The notes: generated by a model from the sequence alone, not told the origin. Counted from the stretch's first letter, positions 1-6,175 are shown. The stretch: 6,680 bases of DNA from Parcubacteria group bacterium (GCA_020063075.1 JAGUVE010000061.1:1-6680), one strand, 5' to 3'. Made by a program: numbers and translations.

Positions 1-536
1 GGATTGTATTTTTTAAGAGCTTTAGTATAAGAAAGTTTTTCAACCGGGAAATAAGGTTTTCTTAAATAATAAGGCGGTCCCCACGACCCTCCGCTATCGG
101 TAGCTATTATTTCTATTGTTCTGGCGGTGTTTTTCTTGAAAAATTCCGCCTTAAATTTTTCCCTTAAAAAATGAGTTAGACGTCCGTTTCCTGCGCCGAC
201 CTCAAGCGCTAAAGCAGGTTTTTCTTTTGTCGCCCCAATTTCTCTGCTTCTTTCAATTAAATAATCCCCTAAAGCCGATATAAACTCTTTATTTAAGAAT
301 TCGTAAATTGGCTCATTGTTTGGTTCATTTTTGTATTCGGAACTCATCCTTCTGCCGCTGTAGAATTTTTTCCACGCCTCTCTGTCCCGCAAATTATCAA
401 ATGCCTTTTTAATTTCTGCATTCGAAGGGAGGTATTTTGGGTCTTTCAATTTTTCCCTGATTTCTTCGGGCGTCTCCACCTTATTTCCAAACTTCTCTTT
501 TCCAGAACCATCAACAATTCTAATTCTCTCGCCCAT
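1..536 (-). CDS. Class I SAM-dependent methyltransferase, partial (C-terminus beyond left edge)
   Basis: The reading frame is open from ATG at 536 to the window edge, giving 179 residues with no stop. Residues 108-120 carry a classical SAM-binding motif I (ALEVGAGNGRL, with E112, G114, G116, G118). About 30 residues on there is a beta strand ending in an acidic residue (IEIIATDS, D147), as expected for the SAM ribose-binding position. Next comes an unusual Gly/Trp/Pro turn (GGSWGPPYY, 149-157). The first ~100 residues are charged, apparently helical and not part of the core fold. The target cannot be told, because the motif IV/substrate half is outside the window. The start lies 5 bases after the stop of the preceding 78-residue gene, so the two are probably co-transcribed. 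There is no close Shine-Dalgarno; an AAAGG sits about 15 bases upstream, too far to be convincing. The methyltransferase fold is well supported, the substrate unknown. Confidence 0.82.
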   Translation of the reverse strand, partial: MGERIRIVDGSGKEKFGNKVETPEEIREKLKDPKYLPSNAEIKKAFDNLRDREAWKKFYSGRRMSSEYKNEPNNEPIYEFLNKEFISALGDYLIERSREIGATKEKPALALEVGAGNGRLTHFLREKFKAEFFKKNTARTIEIIATDSGGSWGPPYYLRKPYFPVEKLSYTKALKKYN

Positions 537-541
537 ATTAA

Positions 542-778
542 CTATTTATCGCCTTTTTCCGTTTTTCCTTCTATTTTCTTCAGCAATAATCCAATCTTTT
601 TTCTAAATTCTTCCGGGTTCTGCAATACCTTCATTTTCGCAATGTCCTCTTCAGAGATTTTTCCCGAAGCTTCTCCTTTTTTCAGTTTTTTAATCAATTC
701 TTCCATCGTTAAATCCGGCGCTCCTTTTTCAATTTTGCGCCCTCCAAAATCTGACCCTTTTCTTGGTATTTCTAGCAT
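542..778 (-). CDS. Small charged helical protein, unknown function (78 aa)
   Basis: I do not recognise this protein. It is rich in Lys, Glu and Gly, has no membrane segment or signal peptide and no cysteine. An N-terminal flexible stretch (residues 1-23) is followed by two or three predicted helices: around 24-34 (MEELIKKLKKG), 42-50 and 54-69 (PEEFRKKIGLLLKKIEG). The C-terminus is a charged tail. It lies 24 bases after the exchanger stop and 5 bases before the methyltransferase start, all on one strand, which supports it being a real gene in the same operon. The overlapping plus-strand frame (642-842) is less protein-like. It could be a small partner of the methyltransferase, but that rests on adjacency alone. 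Confidence 0.6.
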   Translation of the reverse strand: MLEIPRKGSDFGGRKIEKGAPDLTMEELIKKLKKGEASGKISEEDIAKMKVLQNPEEFRKKIGLLLKKIEGKTEKGDK

Positions 779-802
779 AATTTCTTTTATTTTAGTTTAC
801 CA

Positions 803-1753
803 CTATTTCAGCAAAATTTCAACTACAACAAAAACAATATAGACAAGAAGCAAAAAGTAGCCCTCGTTTTTACTTATTTTTTTGCCGCTCTGAATAAAAA
901 AGAGGAAAAGCAAAGCCGATATTATCAAGAAAATTCTGGCGACGGCAAAGGGAGAAAAATTGGGAATTTCAATTGGCGAGAGCAAAACGACAACCCCCAA
1001 AATGAGGGTCGTTGAGATAATAATTGAGCCCATTGTGTTTCCCAAAACCATCCAGGTTTCCCCTTTTTTAGCCGAAGCAAACGCAAAATAAAGGTCGGGT
1101 AACGAAGTTCCCAAACCAACGATTAAAATCCCAACCAGCGCCAGAGTCGAATTCAATTCTTTTACAAAAAAAGCGGCTGATTTCACAATTCCTCCGGTTG
1201 CCATCAGAAGAATAATTATTCCGATGATTATTTTGACTAAATCGGTGAAGAAAATTTTAAAATTCTTAACTTTTTCGCCGTCATAAATTTTAACGAATCT
1301 TTCTTTTCTTGAAAAAAGCCAAAAATTATAAAAAATGAAAACAGAAATTAAGACAATCCCGTCGGCTCTGGTCAAAATTCCGTCTAAAATCAAAAGGAGG
1401 GGCAAAATCGCGATGAAGATAGTGAAGATTGCCGAATCTTGGATTACTCTGCTCTTTGCGGTTATCCCCGTTTTTGTCACCAGAGTTGCCAGAGCAATTA
1501 CCAAGGTTAAATTAATCACATTAGCCCCGACAATGCCGCCGAGCGAAAGTTCCGGAATTTTATTTAAAACAGAAAAAATTCCGATAAAAAGTTCGGGAAT
1601 GGAAGTGGCAAAGGAAATAATAAAAAAGGTAACAACGAATTCCCTCCAGCTTAGAAATCTGGCTGCCCTTATCAGTCCCGCCATAATTAATTCTCCGCTA
1701 AAATAGAGCAAGATGCAGGAAGCGGCAAAAATGAAAATATAAAACCAAAACAT
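803..1753 (-). CDS. CaCA-family cation (Na+/Ca2+-type) exchanger
   Basis: This 316-residue integral membrane protein has about ten hydrophobic segments in two halves, joined by a short charged loop (residues ~149-168). This is the usual layout and length of prokaryotic members of the Ca2+:cation antiporter family. The first alpha repeat is near-canonical: SFATSIPE at 47-54 (E54), then GANVIN at 76-81. The second repeat is recognisable but altered: GLGTSLPD at 213-220 has Asp where Glu is usual, and GNTMGSIIIST at 238-248 lacks the Asn or Asp residues normally found after the GS. Family members exchange Ca2+ for Na+ or H+ across the cytoplasmic membrane; the changed second repeat makes the ion and stoichiometry uncertain. 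It starts 9 bases after the permease stop with no Shine-Dalgarno, so it is likely translated from the same operon mRNA as the upstream pump. Confidence 0.88.
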   Translation of the reverse strand: MFWFYIFIFAASCILLYFSGELIMAGLIRAARFLSWREFVVTFFIISFATSIPELFIGIFSVLNKIPELSLGGIVGANVINLTLVIALATLVTKTGITAKSRVIQDSAIFTIFIAILPLLLILDGILTRADGIVLISVFIFYNFWLFSRKERFVKIYDGEKVKNFKIFFTDLVKIIIGIIILLMATGGIVKSAAFFVKELNSTLALVGILIVGLGTSLPDLYFAFASAKKGETWMVLGNTMGSIIISTTLILGVVVLLSPIEIPNFSPFAVARIFLIISALLFLFFIQSGKKISKNEGYFLLLVYIVFVVVEILLK

Positions 1754-1762
1754 AGATTAGAT

Positions 1763-2863
1763 TTATTTTAAGAAGTATACGAACTCGTAAACAACACCAA
1801 TGAAGAAAATTAATATAAGAGGATAGATAAATTTATTTTTGGTAATCTTCCGGTACATTAATAAGACCAAAATTCCTGAGATTGCCAGCATCGTTCCTCC
1901 TGCCAGCGATATCACCAAAATAAAACTTTTAATGCCAACAAGAAAAAGAAATAAAGGAAAAAAACAAGTAATTGCCCAAGCCAGATTTTTATTTATTTTT
2001 AAATCATAATAAAAAACGCTTTTTAAATTAAGCCCCAAACAATTGAAGGAGGTAAAGGTGGTTAAAATTCCCAAAATAAAAGCCAGGGAAATTACTCCGC
2101 TGCCCAAAAAACTTTTCAGTCCGGAAATAGCCGATTCCGTGGTTTGAAAACCGGAAATTCCCAAAACCATAAAAATAAAAAAAAGATAAATAAAAAGCGG
2201 AATTGCGCTGCCAAAAAATATTATTTTCCTTAATAATGACTTCCCTTTTCCCAAGAATTCTTCAATTTCCGGGATTATCTCCAGACCCCAGAGAGAAAAC
2301 AATACCGGACCGAAAGGTAAAAAGAAATCGCCGATGTTTCCTGTTTTGATGAATAAATTTTCTATTTTCAAAAGAGGAAATCCGCGCCAAAATATAAAAA
2401 TTAAAATCACAAAAAATAAAATTAACCCCAAAAATTCAACCTGAAAAATAAACTTCCTGCCATAAAAAATGAGGATAGCGCCCAACGAAAAATATAAAAG
2501 AGTATAAACAAGGTTGCCTCCGCCAAAGATCGGAGAAAGAAGGTTTTGCAAAAATTCGCCGCCGATAATCAAATAAGCTAAAATTGCGCCATAGAAACTA
2601 AAAATAGTTGAAATTGCGGCGATTTTTTCGCCTGCGCTTCCCAGATAAAATTTAGCAAGGCCCGGAAGTCGTTTTTGGTCGGGAGCCCTTAAAGCCAGTT
2701 CTCCGTAAAATAAATTAATCAAAATAACAAAAACTCCCAGGAGCAAAAAATAGCCAAGCATTGTCCAAATTCCAACCTTGGACGCGATGTAGGGCAGAGA
2801 AAACATTCCCACCCCGATAATGTAATTTGCCAGCACGCCTACGGCGTAAATGGTTTTAAACAT
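1763..2863 (-). CDS. Amino acid permease of the AAAP/HAAAP type (APC superfamily)
   Basis: The 366-residue protein has 11 hydrophobic segments (roughly 5-27, 33-54, 80-105, 118-136, 140-160, 179-198, 213-236, 253-275, 294-311, 313-336, 345-364), matching the usual 11 helices of the aromatic/auxin amino acid permease group. The first helix has the broken Gly-rich signature of that group, NYIIGVGMFSLPY (13-25), as in the GAGILxLPY motif of TyrP/Mtr and SLC38-type carriers. Helix 6 has a second polar break, FSLWGLEIIPEIEEF (189-203), with an unusual run of Glu. Family members import amino acids with Na+ or H+; the substrate cannot be assigned. The start codon is separated from the ATPase stop by one base (TGA-A-ATG), which suggests translational coupling to the pump. 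At 366 residues it is slightly shorter than TyrP/Mtr but looks complete. Confidence 0.82.
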   Translation of the reverse strand: MFKTIYAVGVLANYIIGVGMFSLPYIASKVGIWTMLGYFLLLGVFVILINLFYGELALRAPDQKRLPGLAKFYLGSAGEKIAAISTIFSFYGAILAYLIIGGEFLQNLLSPIFGGGNLVYTLLYFSLGAILIFYGRKFIFQVEFLGLILFFVILIFIFWRGFPLLKIENLFIKTGNIGDFFLPFGPVLFSLWGLEIIPEIEEFLGKGKSLLRKIIFFGSAIPLFIYLFFIFMVLGISGFQTTESAISGLKSFLGSGVISLAFILGILTTFTSFNCLGLNLKSVFYYDLKINKNLAWAITCFFPLFLFLVGIKSFILVISLAGGTMLAISGILVLLMYRKITKNKFIYPLILIFFIGVVYEFVYFLK

Positions 2864-2864
2864 T

Positions 2865-5555
2865 TCAGCTATTTCTTGACTTATTTATAAAATACCATTT
2901 TGCGGCTTCAATTAAAATTAAATTTATTGCTCCCAGGCCAAAAAGCAGCGTCCAGTGAAAAAAATTTAGGGGCGTTGTCTTTAATAGGTTTTGAAGGGGG
3001 GGAAGATAAACAGCCGCCAGCAGCATCAGAAGACTGAAAACCATACAGCCAATCAAATATAAATTAGAAAATGGATTATACTGCCAGAGATTTTTTCTTA
3101 GATTCTTGCAAGAGAAAGAGTAAAAAAGAGTGTCAATGGATAAGGCGGCAAAAATTATCGTTCGGATTTCTCCTATTGGCAGAGCTATCTTTAAAAGCCA
3201 CAAAAATAAACCCAACAAAATAAAACCGGTGACAATGCCAAAACCAAAGATTATTGCTTTCATTTGTTGAGTTAAAAGGGGGTGGCGGGGATCTTCGGGT
3301 TTTCTTTCCATTACTCCTTTTTCTTTTGGTTCAAAAGCCAAGGCGACCCCCTGAGGACTGCCTTCAATTAAGTTTTCCCACAAAATTTGAGCCGGCAAAA
3401 TTGGCAGCGGCAATCCCCCAACAATACTGGCTCCAATTAAAATTATCTCAGAAAAAGATTGAGAAACCAGTAAAGTTACTGTTTTTCTAATGTTATCAAT
3501 AATTACCCTCCCCTCTTCAACGGCGGCCACAATAATTGAAAAATTATCAGTCAGCAAAATCAGCTCAGAGGCCTCTTTTGCCGCATCGGTGCCGGAACCC
3601 AGGGCTACTCCGATATCCGCTTTTTTCAGAGCCGGGGCATCGTTTATTCCATCGCCGGTCATTGCCACTACCTTTCCCTTTTTCTGCCAGGCCTGAATAA
3701 TTTTTAATTTCTGGCGCGGTTCAAGCCGGGCATAACTTTTAATTTTTTCCAGTTTCTTTTGTAATTCCTCATCGCTTAATTTCTCCAATTCGCTTCCCTC
3801 AATTATATTTTCCTCTTTTGAAGGCAAATCAAGTTTTGCGGCAATCGCTTTGACTGTTAATTTATGGTCTCCGGTGATAATAATCGGCATCATTCCTGCC
3901 TGGCGGCAAATTCTTATCGCCTCTTTCACTTCTTTTCTCAAAGGGTCATGCAAACTAATCAACCCCACAAAAGTTAAATCTTGAGATAATTCTTCAAAAT
4001 TTTTGCTCTTTGTCCGCCAGCTGGCGGATTGCTCTTTGATTTTTCTATAGGCGGTTGCCAAAACTCTCTCTCCTTTGCCGGCCAATTCCTCCATTTTCCT
4101 TTCTATCTTTCCTTTTTCTTCTTTTGTTAAAGCTTCTTCTTTTCCATCGATATTCAAATATTTTGAAAATGCTAAAATCTTTTCCGGCGCGCCCAAAAGA
4201 TATAAAACAAATTCGTTTTCCGAGATTTTATGCAAACTGGCAGAATATTTATAGACAGAGTCAAATGGCAGATAATCAATTTCTGGATATTCTTTTTCCA
4301 ATTCCTTTTTGTTTATTCCGGCTTGAATCCCAGCCATCAAAAGCGCCCTTTCAGTCGGCCTTCCCCGCAAAATACATTCCTCCAAAGGCGCATCAGGATT
4401 TTCAATAAAGGCCTCACTGGTTAAAGCAGCGATTTTTAAAGCTAAAATATGCGAGGCTAAACTATTTTTATCAATTCTTTCAGAGTATTTTTTACCATCG
4501 GAAAGTAATTCTTTTGTACTGGTATAAATTCCGGCCACCTGCATTTTGGCTTCGGTCAGTGTTCCCGTCTTATCGATGCATACTATGCTTGTGCTCCCCA
4601 AGGTTTCCGCCGCAATCATTTTTCTGACTAATCCTTGCTTTTTTAAAATTCTTCGCATGCCAAGAGCTAAAATAGTGGTGATTGCCACCGGTAATCCCTC
4701 GGGAATAGCTGCAACCGCCACCGCCACCGCTGTTAAAAACATTTCAAAAATATCCCTTCCAAAAACAACTCCGGAAATAAAAATTAAAAAAGAAAAAAAT
4801 ACAATCAAGACCCCAATGATTTCACTCAAACGAATTACTTTTTTTTGGTAGGGAGTTTTTTCTTCTCCGGTTTCTCTCAAGATTTCAGCCACCTTTCCAA
4901 TTTCAGTTCTTAATCCCGTCCCGGTTACCACTGCCTTTCCGCGACCATCCTCAACAATCGTTCCCATATAGACCATATTATCCCGGTCAGCCAGGACCGC
5001 TTTTTCGGGAAAAATATCCGCCCTTTTCTCGGCCGGAATCCACTCGCCGGTTAAAGCCGACTCGTTGATTTTTAAATTATGACTCTCAACCAATCGACCA
5101 TCAGCCGGGACTTTGTTTCCCGGATGAAGCAAGATAATGTCGCCCGGCGCCAATTCTTCCTGTAAAATCTCTTTTTCATTTCCCTGCCTGATTACATAAG
5201 CCCTTATTTTAACTACCGTTTTGAGCTCGGTTAAAATTTTTGAGGCCCTATTTTCCTGAAAAAAACCAAAAAGGGCGTTTAAAAAAACGGCGCCAAAAAT
5301 AATAATGGCATCCTTGAAGTCCCTCAAAATTAAAGTAATAGTCCCGGCGGTCGCTAAAATATAAATTAAAGGGCTCCGAAATTGCTCTAAAAATATTCTC
5401 AATTTTGCCGCGGGTTTTTCTTCCGGCAGTTTATTTTTGCCGAAGGCATTTTGGCGGACTTCTGCTTCCTTTTCTGACAGACCAGAATTAGTATCGGTTC
5501 TCAAAATTCTTTCTACTTCTTTTATTCCTAAATTGTGCCAAAAAACTTCAGCCAT
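2865..5555 (-). CDS. P-type cation-transporting ATPase, P2 (Ca2+-ATPase-like)
   Basis: This 896-residue pump is full length for bacterial P2 ATPases. Domains in order: N-terminal cation ATPase domain (~4-50), M1-M2 (~60-100), actuator domain with TGE at 169-171, M3-M4 (~244-297) with PEGLP at 285-289, phosphorylation motif DKTGT with D328, nucleotide domain, HDPLR at 536-540, TGD at 561-563, TGDGINDAP at 633-641, then M5-M10 (~692-888). The catalytic Asp and hinge motifs are intact, so it should be active in ATP-driven ion export or exchange. PEGLP in M4 and the Glu in M5 (E703) match SERCA-like Ca2+ site residues, but the M6 Asp equivalent to SERCA D800 is Gly732 with Glu731 before it, and the M5 Asn is Ser700. 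M8 has D808 near the SERCA E908 position. Two other consensus positions differ: TGEW for TGES, and LGAPE for KGAPE (454-458). Ca2+ is the first guess; another divalent cation, Na+ or H+ remains possible. First gene of the operon; no Shine-Dalgarno. Confidence 0.93.
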   Translation of the reverse strand: MAEVFWHNLGIKEVERILRTDTNSGLSEKEAEVRQNAFGKNKLPEEKPAAKLRIFLEQFRSPLIYILATAGTITLILRDFKDAIIIFGAVFLNALFGFFQENRASKILTELKTVVKIRAYVIRQGNEKEILQEELAPGDIILLHPGNKVPADGRLVESHNLKINESALTGEWIPAEKRADIFPEKAVLADRDNMVYMGTIVEDGRGKAVVTGTGLRTEIGKVAEILRETGEEKTPYQKKVIRLSEIIGVLIVFFSFLIFISGVVFGRDIFEMFLTAVAVAVAAIPEGLPVAITTILALGMRRILKKQGLVRKMIAAETLGSTSIVCIDKTGTLTEAKMQVAGIYTSTKELLSDGKKYSERIDKNSLASHILALKIAALTSEAFIENPDAPLEECILRGRPTERALLMAGIQAGINKKELEKEYPEIDYLPFDSVYKYSASLHKISENEFVLYLLGAPEKILAFSKYLNIDGKEEALTKEEKGKIERKMEELAGKGERVLATAYRKIKEQSASWRTKSKNFEELSQDLTFVGLISLHDPLRKEVKEAIRICRQAGMMPIIITGDHKLTVKAIAAKLDLPSKEENIIEGSELEKLSDEELQKKLEKIKSYARLEPRQKLKIIQAWQKKGKVVAMTGDGINDAPALKKADIGVALGSGTDAAKEASELILLTDNFSIIVAAVEEGRVIIDNIRKTVTLLVSQSFSEIILIGASIVGGLPLPILPAQILWENLIEGSPQGVALAFEPKEKGVMERKPEDPRHPLLTQQMKAIIFGFGIVTGFILLGLFLWLLKIALPIGEIRTIIFAALSIDTLFYSFSCKNLRKNLWQYNPFSNLYLIGCMVFSLLMLLAAVYLPPLQNLLKTTPLNFFHWTLLFGLGAINLILIEAAKWYFINKSRNS
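4013..4028. repeat. Perfect 16-bp GC-rich palindrome inside the ATPase gene
   Basis: TCCGCCAGCTGGCGGA is its own exact reverse complement and stands out in AT-rich surroundings. It is in phase with the ATPase frame, where it encodes Ser-Ala-Ser-Trp-Arg (residues 510-514). This part is a variable linker between the nucleotide-binding domain and the LTFVGLISLHDPLR strand. It may be a small dispersed palindromic element tolerated in a loop, or simply a chance hairpin. Confidence 0.75.
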
Positions 5556-5561
5556 TGGACT

Positions 5562-5590
5562 ATTTTAACAAAAAAAGAGACCCATTAAAA
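5562..5590 (-). promoter_or_regulatory. Candidate promoter giving a leaderless ATPase transcript
   Basis: On the minus strand a TAAAAT hexamer (5567-5562, one mismatch to TATAAT) ends six bases before the ATPase ATG. Initiation at the normal distance would fall at or next to the start codon, giving a leaderless or near-leaderless mRNA. A TTTTAA hexamer 17 bases upstream is a poor -35 match and lies inside the terminator stem-loop. The lack of a Shine-Dalgarno and the terminator just upstream make a separate promoter here reasonable, but such hexamers are common in AT-rich DNA. Confidence 0.3.
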
Positions 5591-5596
5591 GCCTCT
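5570..5596 (-). terminator. Intrinsic terminator after tRNA-Glu
   Basis: Reading the minus strand, AGAGGCTT (5596-5589) pairs with GGGTCTCT (5583-5576) around a five-base TTAAT loop. The stem has five Watson-Crick pairs and three G-U pairs and runs directly into seven T residues (5576-5570). It begins 7 bases after the tRNA 3' end and ends 14 bases before the ATPase start. It would separate the tRNA unit from the transport operon, or let only read-through into it. Confidence 0.68.
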
Positions 5597-5603
5597 GACT
5601 TTG

Positions 5604-5676
5604 CGGCCCCAACCGGATTTGAACCGGTGTTTTCGCCTTGAGAAAGCGACGTCCTAGGCCTCTAGACGATGGGGCC
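5604..5676 (-). tRNA. tRNA-Glu, anticodon CTC
   Basis: The 73-base cloverleaf is complete. The acceptor stem GGCCCCA/TGGGGCC pairs in all seven positions. The D arm (GTCTAGAGGCCTAGGAC) is nearly identical to bacterial tRNA-Glu. The anticodon stem TCGCT/GGCGA closes with one U-G pair around loop TTCTCAA, so the anticodon is CTC (reads GAG). The T arm ACCGG-TTCAAAT-CCGGT is perfect. The discriminator base is G, as in other bacterial tRNA-Glu. The 3' CCA is not encoded (the genome reads CAA), so it must be added by a nucleotidyltransferase. There is no intron. The tRNA begins 11 bases after the stop of the upstream 132-residue gene and may be cut from a shared transcript. Confidence 0.96.
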
Positions 5677-5687
5677 AAAATATTTTA

Positions 5688-6086
5688 TTATTTTGCCTCA
5701 GGGGTTTTATTTGTTTTCTCTGCCTCTGATTTTTTATCTAACAACTCCTCGATTGTATTTATCGTGAGAGGAAGAGGATTATCTCCTAAGTAATATTTCC
5801 CAAATATTTCTTTTAATTTTTTTTCTAATGCAAATTCGGCTTCTTTTTCCCCTATATCAATCTTTATTCCCAATTTTAGAATTTCTTCTTGCTCCGCCCT
5901 GTCCGGTCTTGCCTGCTCGCCTGCCCCGAATTTTGTTATTTCGTCCAATTTCGTAATATCATCCGCCAGTCCTTCAGGATAGAATTTTTCAATTGACTTT
6001 TTCCAAAATTCTTCCCACTCAGAAAACGGAAGTTTTAGATTCTCTTGCCGAAAGCATTCATAAAGCATCCTTTCGTGCGGCATCAT
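5688..6086 (-). CDS. Charged soluble protein, unknown function (132 aa as it stands; 5' end probably frameshifted)
   Basis: I do not recognise this family. The protein is soluble and rich in Glu, Lys and aromatic residues, with predicted helices around residues 4-13 (HERMLYECFR), 21-36 (SEWEEFWKKSIEKFYP) and 84-97 (EFALEKKLKEIFGK), and a charged, disordered C-terminal tail. No membrane segment or signal peptide is seen. The start shown is the first of two adjacent ATG codons (6086 and 6083). The same frame stays open upstream to a TAG near 6177, without an ATG, and reads as plausible protein (EEISEAPGKEQEKIGK) directly ahead of the chosen start. This suggests the true start is further upstream, at 6175, with a one-base deletion in between; the product would then be about 162 aa. 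It sits just upstream of tRNA-Glu. Confidence 0.6.
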   Translation of the reverse strand: MMPHERMLYECFRQENLKLPFSEWEEFWKKSIEKFYPEGLADDITKLDEITKFGAGEQARPDRAEQEEILKLGIKIDIGEKEAEFALEKKLKEIFGKYYLGDNPLPLTINTIEELLDKKSEAEKTNKTPEAK

Positions 6087-6175
6087 TTTTCCAATTTTTT
6101 CTTGTTCCTTCCCCGGTGCTTCCGAGATTTCTTCAACCGTTTTTCTACCGCCTTTTCTGGCGGCTTTTCTACCAT
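6083..6175 (-). other. Probable true 5' end of the 132-aa gene, broken by a one-base frameshift near 6140-6144
   Basis: An ATG at 6175 (another in frame at 6196) opens MVEKPPEKAVEK, then turns into an extremely basic string (RLKKSRKHRGRNKKKLEK) and stops at a TGA overlapping the ATG pair at 6086. Adding one A to the five-A tract (T5 at 6140-6144 on the plus strand) instead gives MVEKPPEKAVEKTVEEISE, which continues in frame into the downstream protein. The acidic, Lys/Glu-rich composition then matches the rest. An assembly error in the homopolymer, a real mutation, or -1 slippage could each explain it. Read literally, it is a 30-residue ORF that is unlikely to be a protein in its own right. 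Confidence 0.55.
6148..6163. repeat. Small GC-rich hairpin within the broken 5' coding region
   Basis: CCGCC (6148-6152) and GGCGG (6159-6163) form a five-pair stem around TTTTCT. The right arm, CTGGCGG, is the same heptamer as half of the ATPase palindrome at 4013-4028. A nine-base direct repeat (TTTTCTACC, at 6141-6149 and 6165-6173) flanks it and encodes the repeated Val-Glu-Lys of MVEKPPEKAVEK. It lies next to the apparent frameshift. Confidence 0.45.

Noticed and set aside
925..1119. Minus-strand 64-codon frame starting MVWELRYP
   Set aside because: It is an out-of-frame reading inside the exchanger gene on the same strand, covering the second alpha repeat.
1335..1706. Plus-strand open frame of 123 codons
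   Set aside because: It lies entirely opposite the exchanger gene, whose motifs and membrane segments are clear; composition is that of an antisense shadow.
2865..2867. Possible TGA recoding (genetic code 25) as in some CPR groups
   Set aside because: TGA ends the ATPase at the expected length, one base before the next ATG, and the Trp codons I checked are TGG.
2996..3002. Run of seven G (possible frameshift site in the ATPase)
   Set aside because: The minus-strand frame continues correctly through it as Tyr-Leu-Pro-Pro-Leu-Gln, within the M9-M10 region, so no frame error is indicated.
3254..3696. Plus-strand open frames of 78 and 68 codons, end to end
   Set aside because: Both are antisense to the ATPase M5-M6 and GDGINDAP coding region; shadows.
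4693..4735. Short tandem ACCGCC-like repeat
   Set aside because: It encodes the alternating Ala-Val of M4 (AVAVAVAAIPEG), which is normal for this ATPase family.
4055..4851. Plus-strand open frames opposite the ATPase (4055-4408, 4230-4424, 4546-4851)
   Set aside because: They overlap the well-supported ATPase in antisense and show no recognisable motif of their own.
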